A stretch of 9,088 nt of DNA from Bordetella parapertussis (GTDB taxonomy: Bacteria > Cyanobacteriota > Cyanobacteriia > PCC-6307 > Cyanobiaceae), in NCBI GenBank assembly GCA_943324725.2, contig CALPMR020000109.1:1-9088 (forward strand), in the 5' to 3' direction. A program made the position numbers and the translations under genes. Numbering within the stretch: position 1 is the stretch's first letter; the number at the start of each line of letters is the position of its first letter. The notes beneath the pieces were generated by a model that was not told the DNA's origin, searched no databases, and saw nothing but the letters and a program-made list of their open reading frames with translations. Positions 1-6,226 of the stretch are shown here, one piece after another.

Positions 1-1007
1 ATCTCAGCCCCTGCATCTATTTGCCGAACTACGATGATCGCTATTCTTGTCTCGCACCGATATTGTCGAATCGTGTGCGAGTGGTCGGCATCGCCCATAG
101 TGATGATCCCTGGCATTATGAACATCTCTGCCGCATTGGCCACGCCTGCAATGCCTTGGTTGGTGTGAGTCATGCCATCACGGATCACTTGCGAAGACTC
201 GCACCAGTTTTCGGCTCAAGGTTAGAAACGATTTCCTATGGAATTCCGTTCCCTGCGGCAATGAAACCTGCCTGGGAAGAGGACGTTTCCGGCCTTGATA
301 GGTCTCGATTGCGCATCATCTACACCGGTCGGCTCATTCCAAGGCAGAAACGGGTGCTTGATTTGCTTGCGATTGCCCGGAAACTCGATGAGCGTCATGT
401 GCCTTATGAAATGATCATTGTGGGCGATGGCGATCTTCGCTACCCCATGGAACGGCAAGCCCATCAACTGGTGCGCGAACGAAAAATCTGGTTTACGGGT
501 GCCCAGCCCCATGAGGATGGATTGGCCATCCTGGCGATGGGTGATGTCTTCTTGCTCCCATCATCTTTCGAAGGGCTCTCGGTGGGAATGCTGGAGGCGA
601 TGGCTCTTGGGCTTGTTCCTGTCGTCAGCGACCTGCGCAGTGGTGTGCCCGATGTGATCGTGCCCGGATGCAATGGTCTTGTTGCCCGCGTAGGAGATTG
701 TGACGGATTCGCGGACCATCTCCAATGGCTTTGGCGCCATCCTGAAGCAAGGCGTCGCATGGGAGAGGCGGCGGCAAGCACCGTGAATCCTAATTATCTG
801 TTAGACCCAATGATTGATCGGTACATGTCTCTTTTCCAGCGGGTAGTCTCATCTCCGTATTCACGTCCTTCTGGTGGGGCCATCGTGCCACCAGCTCACA
901 TCTTGCCTGATTTGAAGCTATCAACCTGGGCAGCGCGGATCGCGGCAGATCCTGGGCAATCGGCGAATCGTGTGATGAAGCGACTGTTTCAGTCCAGTTC
1001 GGAATGA
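1..1007 (+). CDS. Glycosyltransferase family 4 (GT-B), 5' end outside the window
   Basis: This enzyme probably transfers a sugar from a nucleotide-sugar donor to a growing surface polysaccharide at the cytoplasmic face of the inner membrane. The reading frame is open from base 3, before the first possible start (TTG at 21), so the N-terminus lies upstream. Counting from that TTG, the end of the N-terminal Rossmann domain shows HSDDPWHYEH (about 26-35) and VGVSHAI (47-53). The C-terminal donor-binding domain starts at IIYTGRLIPRQKR (99-111), continues with IIVGDGD (132-138), and carries the GT4 EX7E motif at E184 and E192 in FEGLSVGMLEAMALG. Family membership is solid; donor, acceptor and linkage cannot be read from the sequence. 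It converges tail-to-tail on the polysaccharide ABC transporter, which fits a role in the same locus. The last 60 residues (about 270-328) are low in recognisable motifs. Confidence 0.9.
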   Translation, partial: LSPCIYLPNYDDRYSCLAPILSNRVRVVGIAHSDDPWHYEHLCRIGHACNALVGVSHAITDHLRRLAPVFGSRLETISYGIPFPAAMKPAWEEDVSGLDRSRLRIIYTGRLIPRQKRVLDLLAIARKLDERHVPYEMIIVGDGDLRYPMERQAHQLVRERKIWFTGAQPHEDGLAILAMGDVFLLPSSFEGLSVGMLEAMALGLVPVVSDLRSGVPDVIVPGCNGLVARVGDCDGFADHLQWLWRHPEARRRMGEAAASTVNPNYLLDPMIDRYMSLFQRVVSSPYSRPSGGAIVPPAHILPDLKLSTWAARIAADPGQSANRVMKRLFQSSSE

Positions 1008-2260
1008 TTGCTCGTCAACTCCCACCCTGCTGCAATGTGCACAAAGTTATTCTTCTGGCGCATGATAATCGTCCAGTTGACGTCCGCCGCTATGACTTTC
1101 ATCGGAAAGGCTGCATCATCCCACCCCATGGTGGCAATGGTGCTAGCTGATGCAGGCTGGAACAAGGCGAAACGCACATCATACTTGCCTGGTGCCAGTG
1201 GTAGCCTATCGATAAGACAGCGTATGGTCGTCGTGGGTGGCTTGAGAGAGAGATGGCCTTCAGGGTATCCGTGAACAAGGGTGGTAATTGAGGTGAGTTC
1301 ACTGTTGCCAATATCGATCGCACATGCCAGTCCATCAATCTGTTGATTAACACACAGCTCCAGCTCAATTATTAGCGATTCGCCCGAGGATATGGGTAAG
1401 TTGTTCTGCGTTTTCAGCTTGATTGAGTTAATCTGGCAGATTTCATTTGATAGAGTTTTTGCTAATTTATACTTTTCTTTCGCTTCTAGGCTCTCGTTTT
1501 CTTCGATACGTTCTTGATAGACCGTGATCACTTCTGTAGGCTCGCCTTCCGCAACGATTCGGCCCTGGTCGAGCAGGATGCAGTGATGGCAGAAGGTCTG
1601 GATTAATGTCATCTCATGGGAGCAGAGAAGGATTGCCCCTCCCGCATCCACGTAATCGCGCAGAAATCGTCGGAAGCGATTGCGAAATCGTTGATCGCCT
1701 CCTCCGAGGGCTTCGTCGATCACAAATAATTCAGGCTTCAGACGGGTGTAGATCGAAAACGCCAGACGTAATCGCATTCCTAGGCTATAAGTGCTAACTG
1801 GAGCATCGATAAACTCATCAATTCCTGCAAACTCCTCCACGGCTTCGATCTCTCCGGGGATGACTGCGGTTGGTAACCCATAGAGGGCCAGTAGGGTGGC
1901 TGCGTTTTCCCTTCCGGTTTCGAATGGATTCAGGCCGCCATTGGCATCGATCATGGCGATGCGAGGGGTCTTGATGTGGATCGAACCAGCTGTTGGGAGA
2001 ATGACGCCAGTGACGAGATTGATCAACGTGCTCTTGCCAGCACCGTTATGGCCGATCACACCAACCACCTGGCCGGGCTCGATGGCCAGGTGGATATCCT
2101 GCAGGGCCCAGAATTCCCCGGCGCGAAGCTCACGTCGCGGAGGACGGCCCAGGATCTGACGGCTGATATCGGCGATGGTATGGGGCACGGCACGATCGTG
2201 CCGGCGACACAGTCGCTTCCACACACCATCAAGCGCCAGGAGGGGGTCGGCCATTGTCAC
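989..2260 (-). CDS. wzt: Polysaccharide ABC transporter ATPase, Wzt type with C-terminal carbohydrate-binding-like domain
   Basis: This subunit powers export of a lipid-linked polysaccharide through the permease encoded just upstream. Counting from GTG at 2260, it shows Walker A GHNGAGKST (70-78), the TGREN segment (115-119) typical of polysaccharide/teichoic acid exporters, an ABC signature as YSLGMRLRL (158-166), Walker B ELFVIDEAL (177-185) and the H-loop histidine in CSHE (H215). Residues about 265-423 form a separate region with the pattern of the Wzt C-terminal beta-sandwich (SGESLIIELEL, LPLAPGKYDVRFALF), which in characterised homologues recognises the terminal modification of the glycan. 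I chose GTG 2260 because GGAAAGG ends 8 nt upstream and the start overlaps the permease stop as GTGA. ATG 2254 is a possible alternative. The frame is open up to 2302, but that start would lie deep inside the permease. The C-terminal part is much poorer in GC than the ATPase part. Confidence 0.9.
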   Translation of the reverse strand: MTMADPLLALDGVWKRLCRRHDRAVPHTIADISRQILGRPPRRELRAGEFWALQDIHLAIEPGQVVGVIGHNGAGKSTLINLVTGVILPTAGSIHIKTPRIAMIDANGGLNPFETGRENAATLLALYGLPTAVIPGEIEAVEEFAGIDEFIDAPVSTYSLGMRLRLAFSIYTRLKPELFVIDEALGGGDQRFRNRFRRFLRDYVDAGGAILLCSHEMTLIQTFCHHCILLDQGRIVAEGEPTEVITVYQERIEENESLEAKEKYKLAKTLSNEICQINSIKLKTQNNLPISSGESLIIELELCVNQQIDGLACAIDIGNSELTSITTLVHGYPEGHLSLKPPTTTIRCLIDRLPLAPGKYDVRFALFQPASASTIATMGWDDAAFPMKVIAADVNWTIIMRQKNNFVHIAAGWELTSNHSELD

Positions 2261-2275
2261 ATCATCAGCCTTTCC
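2257..2275 (-). promoter_or_regulatory. Coupled start of the ABC ATPase: Shine-Dalgarno plus GTGA stop/start overlap
   Basis: On the minus strand GGAAAGG (2275-2269) lies 8 nt before GTG (2260-2258), which overlaps the permease TGA stop (2259-2257) as GTGA. Such 4-bp overlaps usually give translational coupling and fixed subunit stoichiometry. ATG at 2254-2252 would leave the Shine-Dalgarno 14 nt away, which is less favourable. Confidence 0.6.
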
Positions 2276-3270
2276 ACCACGTGGGGCCTGGCAACGCGAC
2301 ACAGGCTCCAGCCCAACAAAAGCAACCCACAGCCAATCAAGCCGGCCAGAGCAGCTGCGACGGCGTGGCCCTCACCACCATAGGCGGCTGCACGTATTCC
2401 ATCGAAGACCCAGGTCAGGGGGTTGATTGCCGCAATGCGACCCAGAATAGTGCTGCCAGTGATCGGTACGAACACCGGTGTGATGGCGAAGATCGTCCAG
2501 GGAAGCAGAGACGACACATGCTCAAGGTCCTGGGTCAGGGCGGCGAATGGGGCGATGATCAGGCCTATCCCTGCTCCAGCGAAAGCGATGCCGCAATAGC
2601 CCAGGATGGCGATCATGGCCATCAATGGGTTTGGTGCTGGCACTGAGAATAGTGCATAGACAGCAACCACGATCGAGAACCTCACCAGCATGGTGAAGAG
2701 CATTTGCATTAGATCAGCCATGATGAAGGCATCCAATGGCAATATCTGGCGCCTAAGTACGTGTTGGTGCGCGATGAACAGGCGCCGCGTCGTGTTGAGC
2801 GCTTCCAGGAATGTTTGCGCAAGAGCAATGCCAAAGATTCCGTAGAAAGCTGCTGGAACATTTGTGAGGCCGGCAAGCGTCTGAGCCCGCTGGCTGCCGA
2901 TCAACACGATGGCCGTCAGAATCGTGGGGACGAAGGCCCAAAGCAGGCCGAGTGATGAGTAGCGATACTGTTGTGCCAATTGCCTCTTGAAGAGACAGTA
3001 TGCACTGAAGCGGCATGCCATTATATCATCAACCCACTGCCTGGCGCAGGTATTGTTGTTGTGCATTGATCGCCAATGAAGGTTAAAGAGCAAAATCGCC
3101 AAGTCTTCCACCCCTGGACAAGAAGATGTTGAGCAAGGACTAGGTCGAAATGAATCGCTCAATGCTCGCACGTAATCAATCGGCCAAGCGGGCTTGAATA
3201 GTCCACGCCTAAGGTCTTGGATTGAGTCGAGAATGTATTCATTTACTAGGCAATTATTTGTGCGAGTCAT
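2257..3270 (-). CDS. wzm: Polysaccharide ABC-2 type permease, Wzm/KpsM type, with N-terminal extension
   Basis: This is the inner-membrane channel subunit that pairs with the downstream ATPase to export a lipid-linked polysaccharide. The ABC-2 core begins at about residue 88 with FSAYCLFKRQLAQQYRYSSLGLLWAF, which matches the family's amphipathic entry helix and first membrane segment. About six membrane segments follow near residues 106-125, 142-158, 186-210, 215-245, 255-271 and 303-324. The conserved loop NPLTWVFDGIR lies at 283-293. ATG 3270 is supported by AGGA 10 nt upstream (3284-3281). The first 85 residues are unusual: they contain five of the six N-terminal cysteines (C7, C46, C51, C75; then C86, C92), look poorly conserved, and are encoded by more AT-rich DNA. 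M69 (3066) and M84 (3021) are later candidate starts that would give a more ordinary length. It is the second gene of the export operon and overlaps the ATPase start by 4 bp. Confidence 0.88.
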   Translation of the reverse strand: MTRTNNCLVNEYILDSIQDLRRGLFKPAWPIDYVRALSDSFRPSPCSTSSCPGVEDLAILLFNLHWRSMHNNNTCARQWVDDIMACRFSAYCLFKRQLAQQYRYSSLGLLWAFVPTILTAIVLIGSQRAQTLAGLTNVPAAFYGIFGIALAQTFLEALNTTRRLFIAHQHVLRRQILPLDAFIMADLMQMLFTMLVRFSIVVAVYALFSVPAPNPLMAMIAILGYCGIAFAGAGIGLIIAPFAALTQDLEHVSSLLPWTIFAITPVFVPITGSTILGRIAAINPLTWVFDGIRAAAYGGEGHAVAAALAGLIGCGLLLLGWSLCRVARPHVVERLMM

Positions 3271-3333
3271 TAAGCTGATTTCCTGTCATCTTCGTTGGTG
3301 AAGGGATCGGATGCAATCAGGCATGGATCTTTG

Positions 3334-3864
3334 CTATTTATATTTGTTGAATTTGCCTTCGAGCCAGTAATCGAGGGGGGATTTTGTGCTATTTGTCAGG
3401 AATGGCGATTCTCGGAAATTTCTCGTCCTAGATGCGCCTATAAATCCAAGTGACAAAGCAAAGCAACGAAAGCAGTTAATCAAGGTGACGGTAGCACCCG
3501 GCGATGCATTGCCCAAGGAAATACATGAACTAACAAGCATTGGGGCCATCAAAAGGTAGCCCACTGATGCGCCTATCGCCAGTCGAGCCGTGATTCTCTC
3601 TAGATTGCTAATGCTAATATCTTCGGGCCAATAATAGCATGCCAGCTGTGACAGGCAGACTGCAAGCAAAGGAATCGCGCCCCAGGACAAAAAAGACTCC
3701 AGCAACGGTAGCCATGTTCTAGAATCCGAAGGGACAAATGTGCTCTCTGAAAATATTTTGGCTATCGTTCCAATGGTGTAAAGTGCGAAGCTTACGGAGA
3801 TCCATCGACACGTAATAGCCAAGCTGATGCGCCGTAATTCCTGGCCGGAGGCATTTCGTTCCAT
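3334..3864 (-). CDS. Small four-helix membrane protein of unknown function, first gene of the export operon
   Basis: I do not recognise this 176-residue protein with confidence. It has four hydrophobic segments near residues 12-36, 50-72, 95-118 and 126-143, a short basic N-terminus and a polar, basic C-terminal tail ending YWLEGKFNKYK. The spacing of the first three helices, with an SDSRTWLPLLES loop between helices 1 and 2, weakly recalls the membrane part of cyanobacterial HpsJ-like proteins linked to polysaccharide secretion. That comparison is from memory and should be treated as a guess. ATG 3864 sits about 20 nt downstream of the transcription start predicted from a near-consensus promoter, with no clear Shine-Dalgarno. 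It lies 63 bp upstream of the permease on the same strand, without an obvious terminator between, so it is probably co-transcribed. Its GC content is clearly lower than that of the murG end of the window, suggesting acquired DNA. Confidence 0.7.
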   Translation of the reverse strand: MERNASGQELRRISLAITCRWISVSFALYTIGTIAKIFSESTFVPSDSRTWLPLLESFLSWGAIPLLAVCLSQLACYYWPEDISISNLERITARLAIGASVGYLLMAPMLVSSCISLGNASPGATVTLINCFRCFALSLGFIGASRTRNFRESPFLTNSTKSPLDYWLEGKFNKYK

Positions 3865-3882
3865 CTGGGCTTTTTATTTTTT

Positions 3883-3918
3883 TCGGCTGATTTTATGCGA
3901 TCAGTCTCGGTATGTCAA
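3883..3918 (-). promoter_or_regulatory. Near-consensus sigma-70-type promoter of the polysaccharide export operon
   Basis: On the minus strand there is a perfect -35 box TTGACA (3918-3913), a 17-nt spacer and a -10 box TAAAAT (3895-3890, five of six consensus bases). Transcription is predicted to start near 3883, leaving a leader of about 19 nt before ATG 3864. This would drive the membrane protein, permease and ATPase genes together. The fit is strong by eye but no scoring was run. Confidence 0.7.
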
Positions 3919-4299
3919 TCCCTTTGTGCTTGTCAGGAATGCTTGTGGGCGAGCCTTTGGAGCTGCCCGTTTCTATGGTTAAGAGGTGCTCAACGGCTGA
4001 GATCGTTTGCGCGATCCCTGTTGATAATTCAGGTTTTTATGGTTTAATATGCGCTTCGTCATGTTTTATTGGAAAGTCGTGAGGTTTGCCGGATCAAGTA
4101 ATCCATCCTCCGCCCTTCAATCGGTTCACCATTCTGAGCTGATGCCAGTCCAGCATTCATGTTGTACTGTTCCCGCCACACCCTCACCCTGGTGATGCCC
4201 ACCATCAGCTGGGTTGACGCGTTCTATCGTTGCGACATGTCAGCCATGGCCGTGCTGGAGCGGTGACTTTCAGGGAAGATGTCATTCCTCAGCTGCCAC
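3919..4299. other. Intergenic stretch between the export operon and the IS3 remnant, no convincing gene
   Basis: This stretch holds no ORF I can assign. Two short overlapping ORFs on the + strand, 4061-4195 (44 aa) and 4159-4266 (35 aa), have no recognisable domain and I regard them as chance or debris. The left terminal inverted repeat of the insertion sequence should lie just outside the transposase stop, somewhere around 4255-4299, but I could not find a matching partner to define it. The left half is AT-rich and the right half GC-richer, with the change near 4100. Confidence 0.5.
4021..4050 (+). promoter_or_regulatory. Promoter-like sequence pointing toward the IS3 remnant
   Basis: TTGATA (4021-4026) and TAATAT (4045-4050) are separated by 18 nt on the + strand, a good match to a sigma-70-type promoter. 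It is back-to-back with the export operon promoter, about 100 bp away. No gene follows it. A transcript starting near 4057 would run into the insertion sequence antisense to the transposase. It may be what is left of a divergent gene displaced by the insertion. Confidence 0.35.
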
Positions 4300-5478
4300 T
4301 CAGGCACCCTGGATCAATGGTAATGCGACGAGCGGATTGGGCTCCTCTGTTGGCTTGTTGATCCACACTTCTTCGGGTTGACGCCAGCAGCAGGTGCTTC
4401 GGCTCCAGCGCGTTGGATTTGCCTGGCGGGCTGTCTCGTAGACATCAGCTCCCTGCTGGCAAATTGCCGTGGCGGCTTCACTCTGACGCTGATGGGGCGT
4501 CACGAATTTGATGCCGCTTTGGCGGTGTCGGTGGTTGTACCAATTGACAAAGGCCGCCACCCACTCGCATGCCTCGCCTTTGCTGCCAGACGGCCGGCTG
4601 GGGTAGTCGGGTCGGTACTTGACCGTACGGAACAGGGACTCTGAGTAGGGGTTGTCGTTTGAGACCCTTGGCCTGGAACAGGATCTGAGCACTCCCATCT
4701 CCTCCAGCCGCCATTCCAGCGTGGCTCCACGCATGGCATTGCCGTTGTCGGCGTGGAGGATCAGTCGCGGCTGGTGGCTCTGGTGGCTGCCAAAGCCGCT
4801 GGGCCGGCGGTAGTGCTCCCTGAGACAGGCTCGCTGCACCAGATCAGCCGCGATGTCAGCTGACTCCAGCTCAGTCACATCCGAGGCCACAACCCAGTGC
4901 CTCCGGCACGCTGGCTTTCGGCCAGGTAAGCGGCTCCAGACGTCGACCACCAGATAGAGGTACAGCCACACACCCCGCACCGTGGTGGGCAAAAAGCTGA
5001 TATCCCAGCTCCAAACCTGGTTTGGGCCATCCGCCCTGAGGCGCGGCACGGAGCGAGGTTCCTGCGTCAGGCGGGCCCGTTCACGCCGGTGGCACTGTCC
5101 CGCCTGGTGCAAGACCCGATAGAAGCTGGATTCCGAGCCGAAATACAGCCCCTGATCCGCCAGGGCCGGCACGATCTGTCCCGGCGGCAGCGAGGCGTAC
5201 GCCGGCTGGTTGCAGGTGAGCAGGATCCGCTGGCGCTCCTGCTCACTCAGCCGGTGAACGACAAGGCGAGGACTGCCTTTATGGCGATCCTTGCCGTCCC
5301 CATCAGCCACAAATGCACGCCGCCAGCGCTTGAGGGTGCGCAGGCAGATGCCGATCTCAACGCAGGCGCTCCACAGGCCGGCGCCAGCGTCATTCGCCTC
5401 GCTGATCAGCTCGATCACCTTCCGCATGTGCGCGGTGCTGGTCAGCCTTCCTCGTCCTCCGAGCAGAAGGCATCCCAC
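4300..5478 (-). CDS. IS3-family transposase OrfB (catalytic DDE part, normally made as OrfAB fusion)
   Basis: This is the catalytic part of an IS3 transposase, which cuts and joins DNA strands. The frame opens at GTG 5478, but that codon is the base after the A6 slippery run, so synthesis probably occurs by -1 frameshifting from OrfA; M18 (5427) could give a free OrfB. Counting from 5478: an HTH-like segment LWSACVEIGICLRTLKRWR (35-53), HTH_21-like SLPPGQIVPALADQGLYFGSESSFYRVL (96-123), then the catalytic core with D159 (VWSWDISFLP), D244 (LHADNG) and E280 (NDNPYSESLFRT). D244 and E280 have the canonical 35 residues between them. The C-terminus shows VNWYNHRHRQSGIKFVTP (311-328) and NPTRWSR. 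Residues 184-194 (LPGRKPACRRH) look like an 11-residue insertion in the turn after VVDVWSR, encoded exactly by the 33-bp repeat at 4897-4929. No stop codon interrupts the frame. Confidence 0.88.
   Translation of the reverse strand: MGCLLLGGRGRLTSTAHMRKVIELISEANDAGAGLWSACVEIGICLRTLKRWRRAFVADGDGKDRHKGSPRLVVHRLSEQERQRILLTCNQPAYASLPPGQIVPALADQGLYFGSESSFYRVLHQAGQCHRRERARLTQEPRSVPRLRADGPNQVWSWDISFLPTTVRGVWLYLYLVVDVWSRLPGRKPACRRHWVVASDVTELESADIAADLVQRACLREHYRRPSGFGSHQSHQPRLILHADNGNAMRGATLEWRLEEMGVLRSCSRPRVSNDNPYSESLFRTVKYRPDYPSRPSGSKGEACEWVAAFVNWYNHRHRQSGIKFVTPHQRQSEAATAICQQGADVYETARQANPTRWSRSTCCWRQPEEVWINKPTEEPNPLVALPLIQGA
4896..4929. repeat. Double-hairpin small repeat, copy 1, inside the transposase gene
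   Basis: This copy begins AGTGCCTCCGGCACGCTGGC and ends GGCCAGGTA. It contains two adjacent hairpins: GTGCC-TCC-GGCAC (4897-4909) and CTGGC-TTTCG-GCCAG (4911-4925). It shares its first 20 bases exactly with copy 2 at 5638. It corresponds to residues 184-194 of OrfB, which IS3 transposases of this type normally lack, so it looks like an in-frame insertion of 33 bp. Confidence 0.6.
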
Positions 5479-5637
5479 TTTTTTCGCAGCACCAGCAATG
5501 CCTCCGCCTCAGCCAGGGCCTTCTCCTGGCGCTGCAGCTCCTTCTTGAGGGCCTTGATCTCCTTCTGGTCCTGGGCTCGGAGCCTTTCGAGCTCCTTCTG
5601 CTCGGCCATCGTCAGCACCGGCTTGGCGTTGGCATCA
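5442..5637 (-). pseudogene. IS3-family OrfA, C-terminal fragment
   Basis: OrfA supplies the DNA-binding and multimerisation part of the IS3 transposase. Only its second half remains. From DANAKPVLTMAEQ it continues into a highly charged coiled coil (KELERLRAQDQKEIKALKKEL and on) and ends with the family-typical ALLVLRKKWDAFCSEDEEG before TGA at 5442. The expected N-terminal helix-turn-helix is absent. Upstream in the same frame the sequence becomes the small repeat (read as YLALASVPEAL) and then unrelated DNA, with an in-frame TAG about 15 bases before the TTG at 5687. It overlaps OrfB by 37 bp with the -1 frame relation expected for this family. Confidence 0.75.
5478..5484 (-). other. Programmed -1 frameshift slippery site A_AAA_AAG
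   Basis: On the minus strand the heptamer A AAA AAG is in the correct phase for OrfA (CGA AAA AAG, read Arg-Lys-Lys). Slipping back one base moves ribosomes from the OrfA frame into the OrfB frame 33 nt before the OrfA stop. This is the classical way IS3 elements make the OrfAB transposase. Confidence 0.8.
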
Positions 5638-5669
5638 AGTGCCTCCGGCACGCTGGCCAAGGCCAGGTA
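5638..5669. repeat. Double-hairpin small repeat, copy 2, at the truncated OrfA boundary
   Basis: This copy has the same first 20 bases as copy 1 and the same GGCCAGGTA end, with a slightly different middle. Its hairpins are GTGCC-TCC-GGCAC (5639-5651) and CTGGCC-AA-GGCCAG (5653-5666). The second hairpin keeps its stem although its centre differs from copy 1. To its left lies the OrfA remnant, to its right the decayed membrane protein gene. Confidence 0.6.
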
Positions 5670-5670
5670 G

Positions 5671-6226
5671 GGGTGGCCTGCCGCCAACGGCGCCGATGGC
5701 TATCTGCTCAGTTGGCTCCAGCTTCTGTTTTCTTTGGCCAGCAAGGCCACTTTGAATATAGCCTACGGATTGGTTGATCTTTCGCAGAGATCTGTGGCCC
5801 AAGTGTTCGTTATCATGGTCGCTATCGGCGTCGTTGTGATCGGTGCGTTAATCAGAGTGGGTAGCAGTCGCTTGCTTGGAATCCTTCTGATAGCGAGCTG
5901 GCGGCACAAGCTGATCCCTTTCGCTTTGCCGATGTTTGTTCTGCGCTCGGGCAGTTTGCTTTTGCTACCGTCATTACGACAAGATCATGCTCTATCCGGT
6001 CCTTCTTGCGGTCTTTCGGCTTGCTTTGCGTCGGACGCGACTTCTGGACGTGCTGCTGGCAACTCTGATGGCCGCCAGTGTCTGGTTGCCCCAGCGTCTG
6101 GTGGAAGCTTTGCCTGGCAGTGCGATTCTTCAGGCCATGATCTGGCTCTGGATGGGAATCATTATGTTGCGGGCTCTATGGATCGACTCCACTGTTGCTG
6201 TGGGCCCTCGGACTGGCTTCGGGTGA
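5671..6226 (+). pseudogene. Decayed C-terminal fragment of a polytopic membrane protein, probably GT87/DUF2029-like glycosyltransferase
   Basis: Two + strand frames carry parts of one apparent membrane protein. The first runs from WPAANGADGYLLSWLQLLFSL (about 5680) through VAQVFVIMVAIGVVVIGALIRV to about 5900. The second, one frame over, reads YRHYDKIMLYPVLLAVFRL (from about 5968), LLDVLLATLMAASVWLP and AILQAMIWLWMGIIMLRALW, ending at TGA 6226. A frameshift between about 5900 and 5965 joins them. Alternating hydrophobic segments and an HYD motif followed by a hydrophobic helix recall GT87 (DUF2029) polyprenyl-phosphate-sugar-dependent transferases, but the assignment is from memory and tentative. 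The N-terminal half is missing; the reading frame meets a TAG inside the small repeat. The fragment would fit a former polysaccharide gene. Confidence 0.45.

Larger units (their letters stand above)
4300..5637 (-). mobile_element. IS3-family insertion sequence, truncated at its OrfA end
   Basis: The element carries the two-frame IS3 layout on the minus strand: an OrfA fragment with the coiled-coil region, a -1 frameshift signal, and OrfB with the rve/DDE integrase-like core. The OrfA helix-turn-helix part is missing and the homology stops next to a 32-bp repeat at 5638-5669. I found no terminal inverted repeat on the right and could not define the left one, so the limits given are those of recognisable coding sequence. 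No target-site duplication was seen. With half of OrfA gone, the element is probably unable to transpose by itself. Confidence 0.8.

Noticed and set aside
2066..2092. Hairpin CACCTGGCC...GGCCAGGTG, partly resembling the end of the small repeat
   Set aside because: It encodes the well-conserved stretch before Walker A (HLAIEPGQVVG), lacks the GTGCC-TCC-GGCAC hairpin, and is likely coincidental.
2188..2203. Perfect 16-bp palindrome CGGCACGATCGTGCCG
   Set aside because: It lies inside the ATPase coding region, encodes ordinary family sequence, and has no second copy in the window, so chance in GC-rich coding DNA is the simplest reading.
4061..4266. Two short + strand ORFs (44 and 35 codons) downstream of the promoter-like site at 4021
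   Set aside because: They have no Shine-Dalgarno, no recognisable sequence and overlap each other in different frames. A real small gene is not supported.
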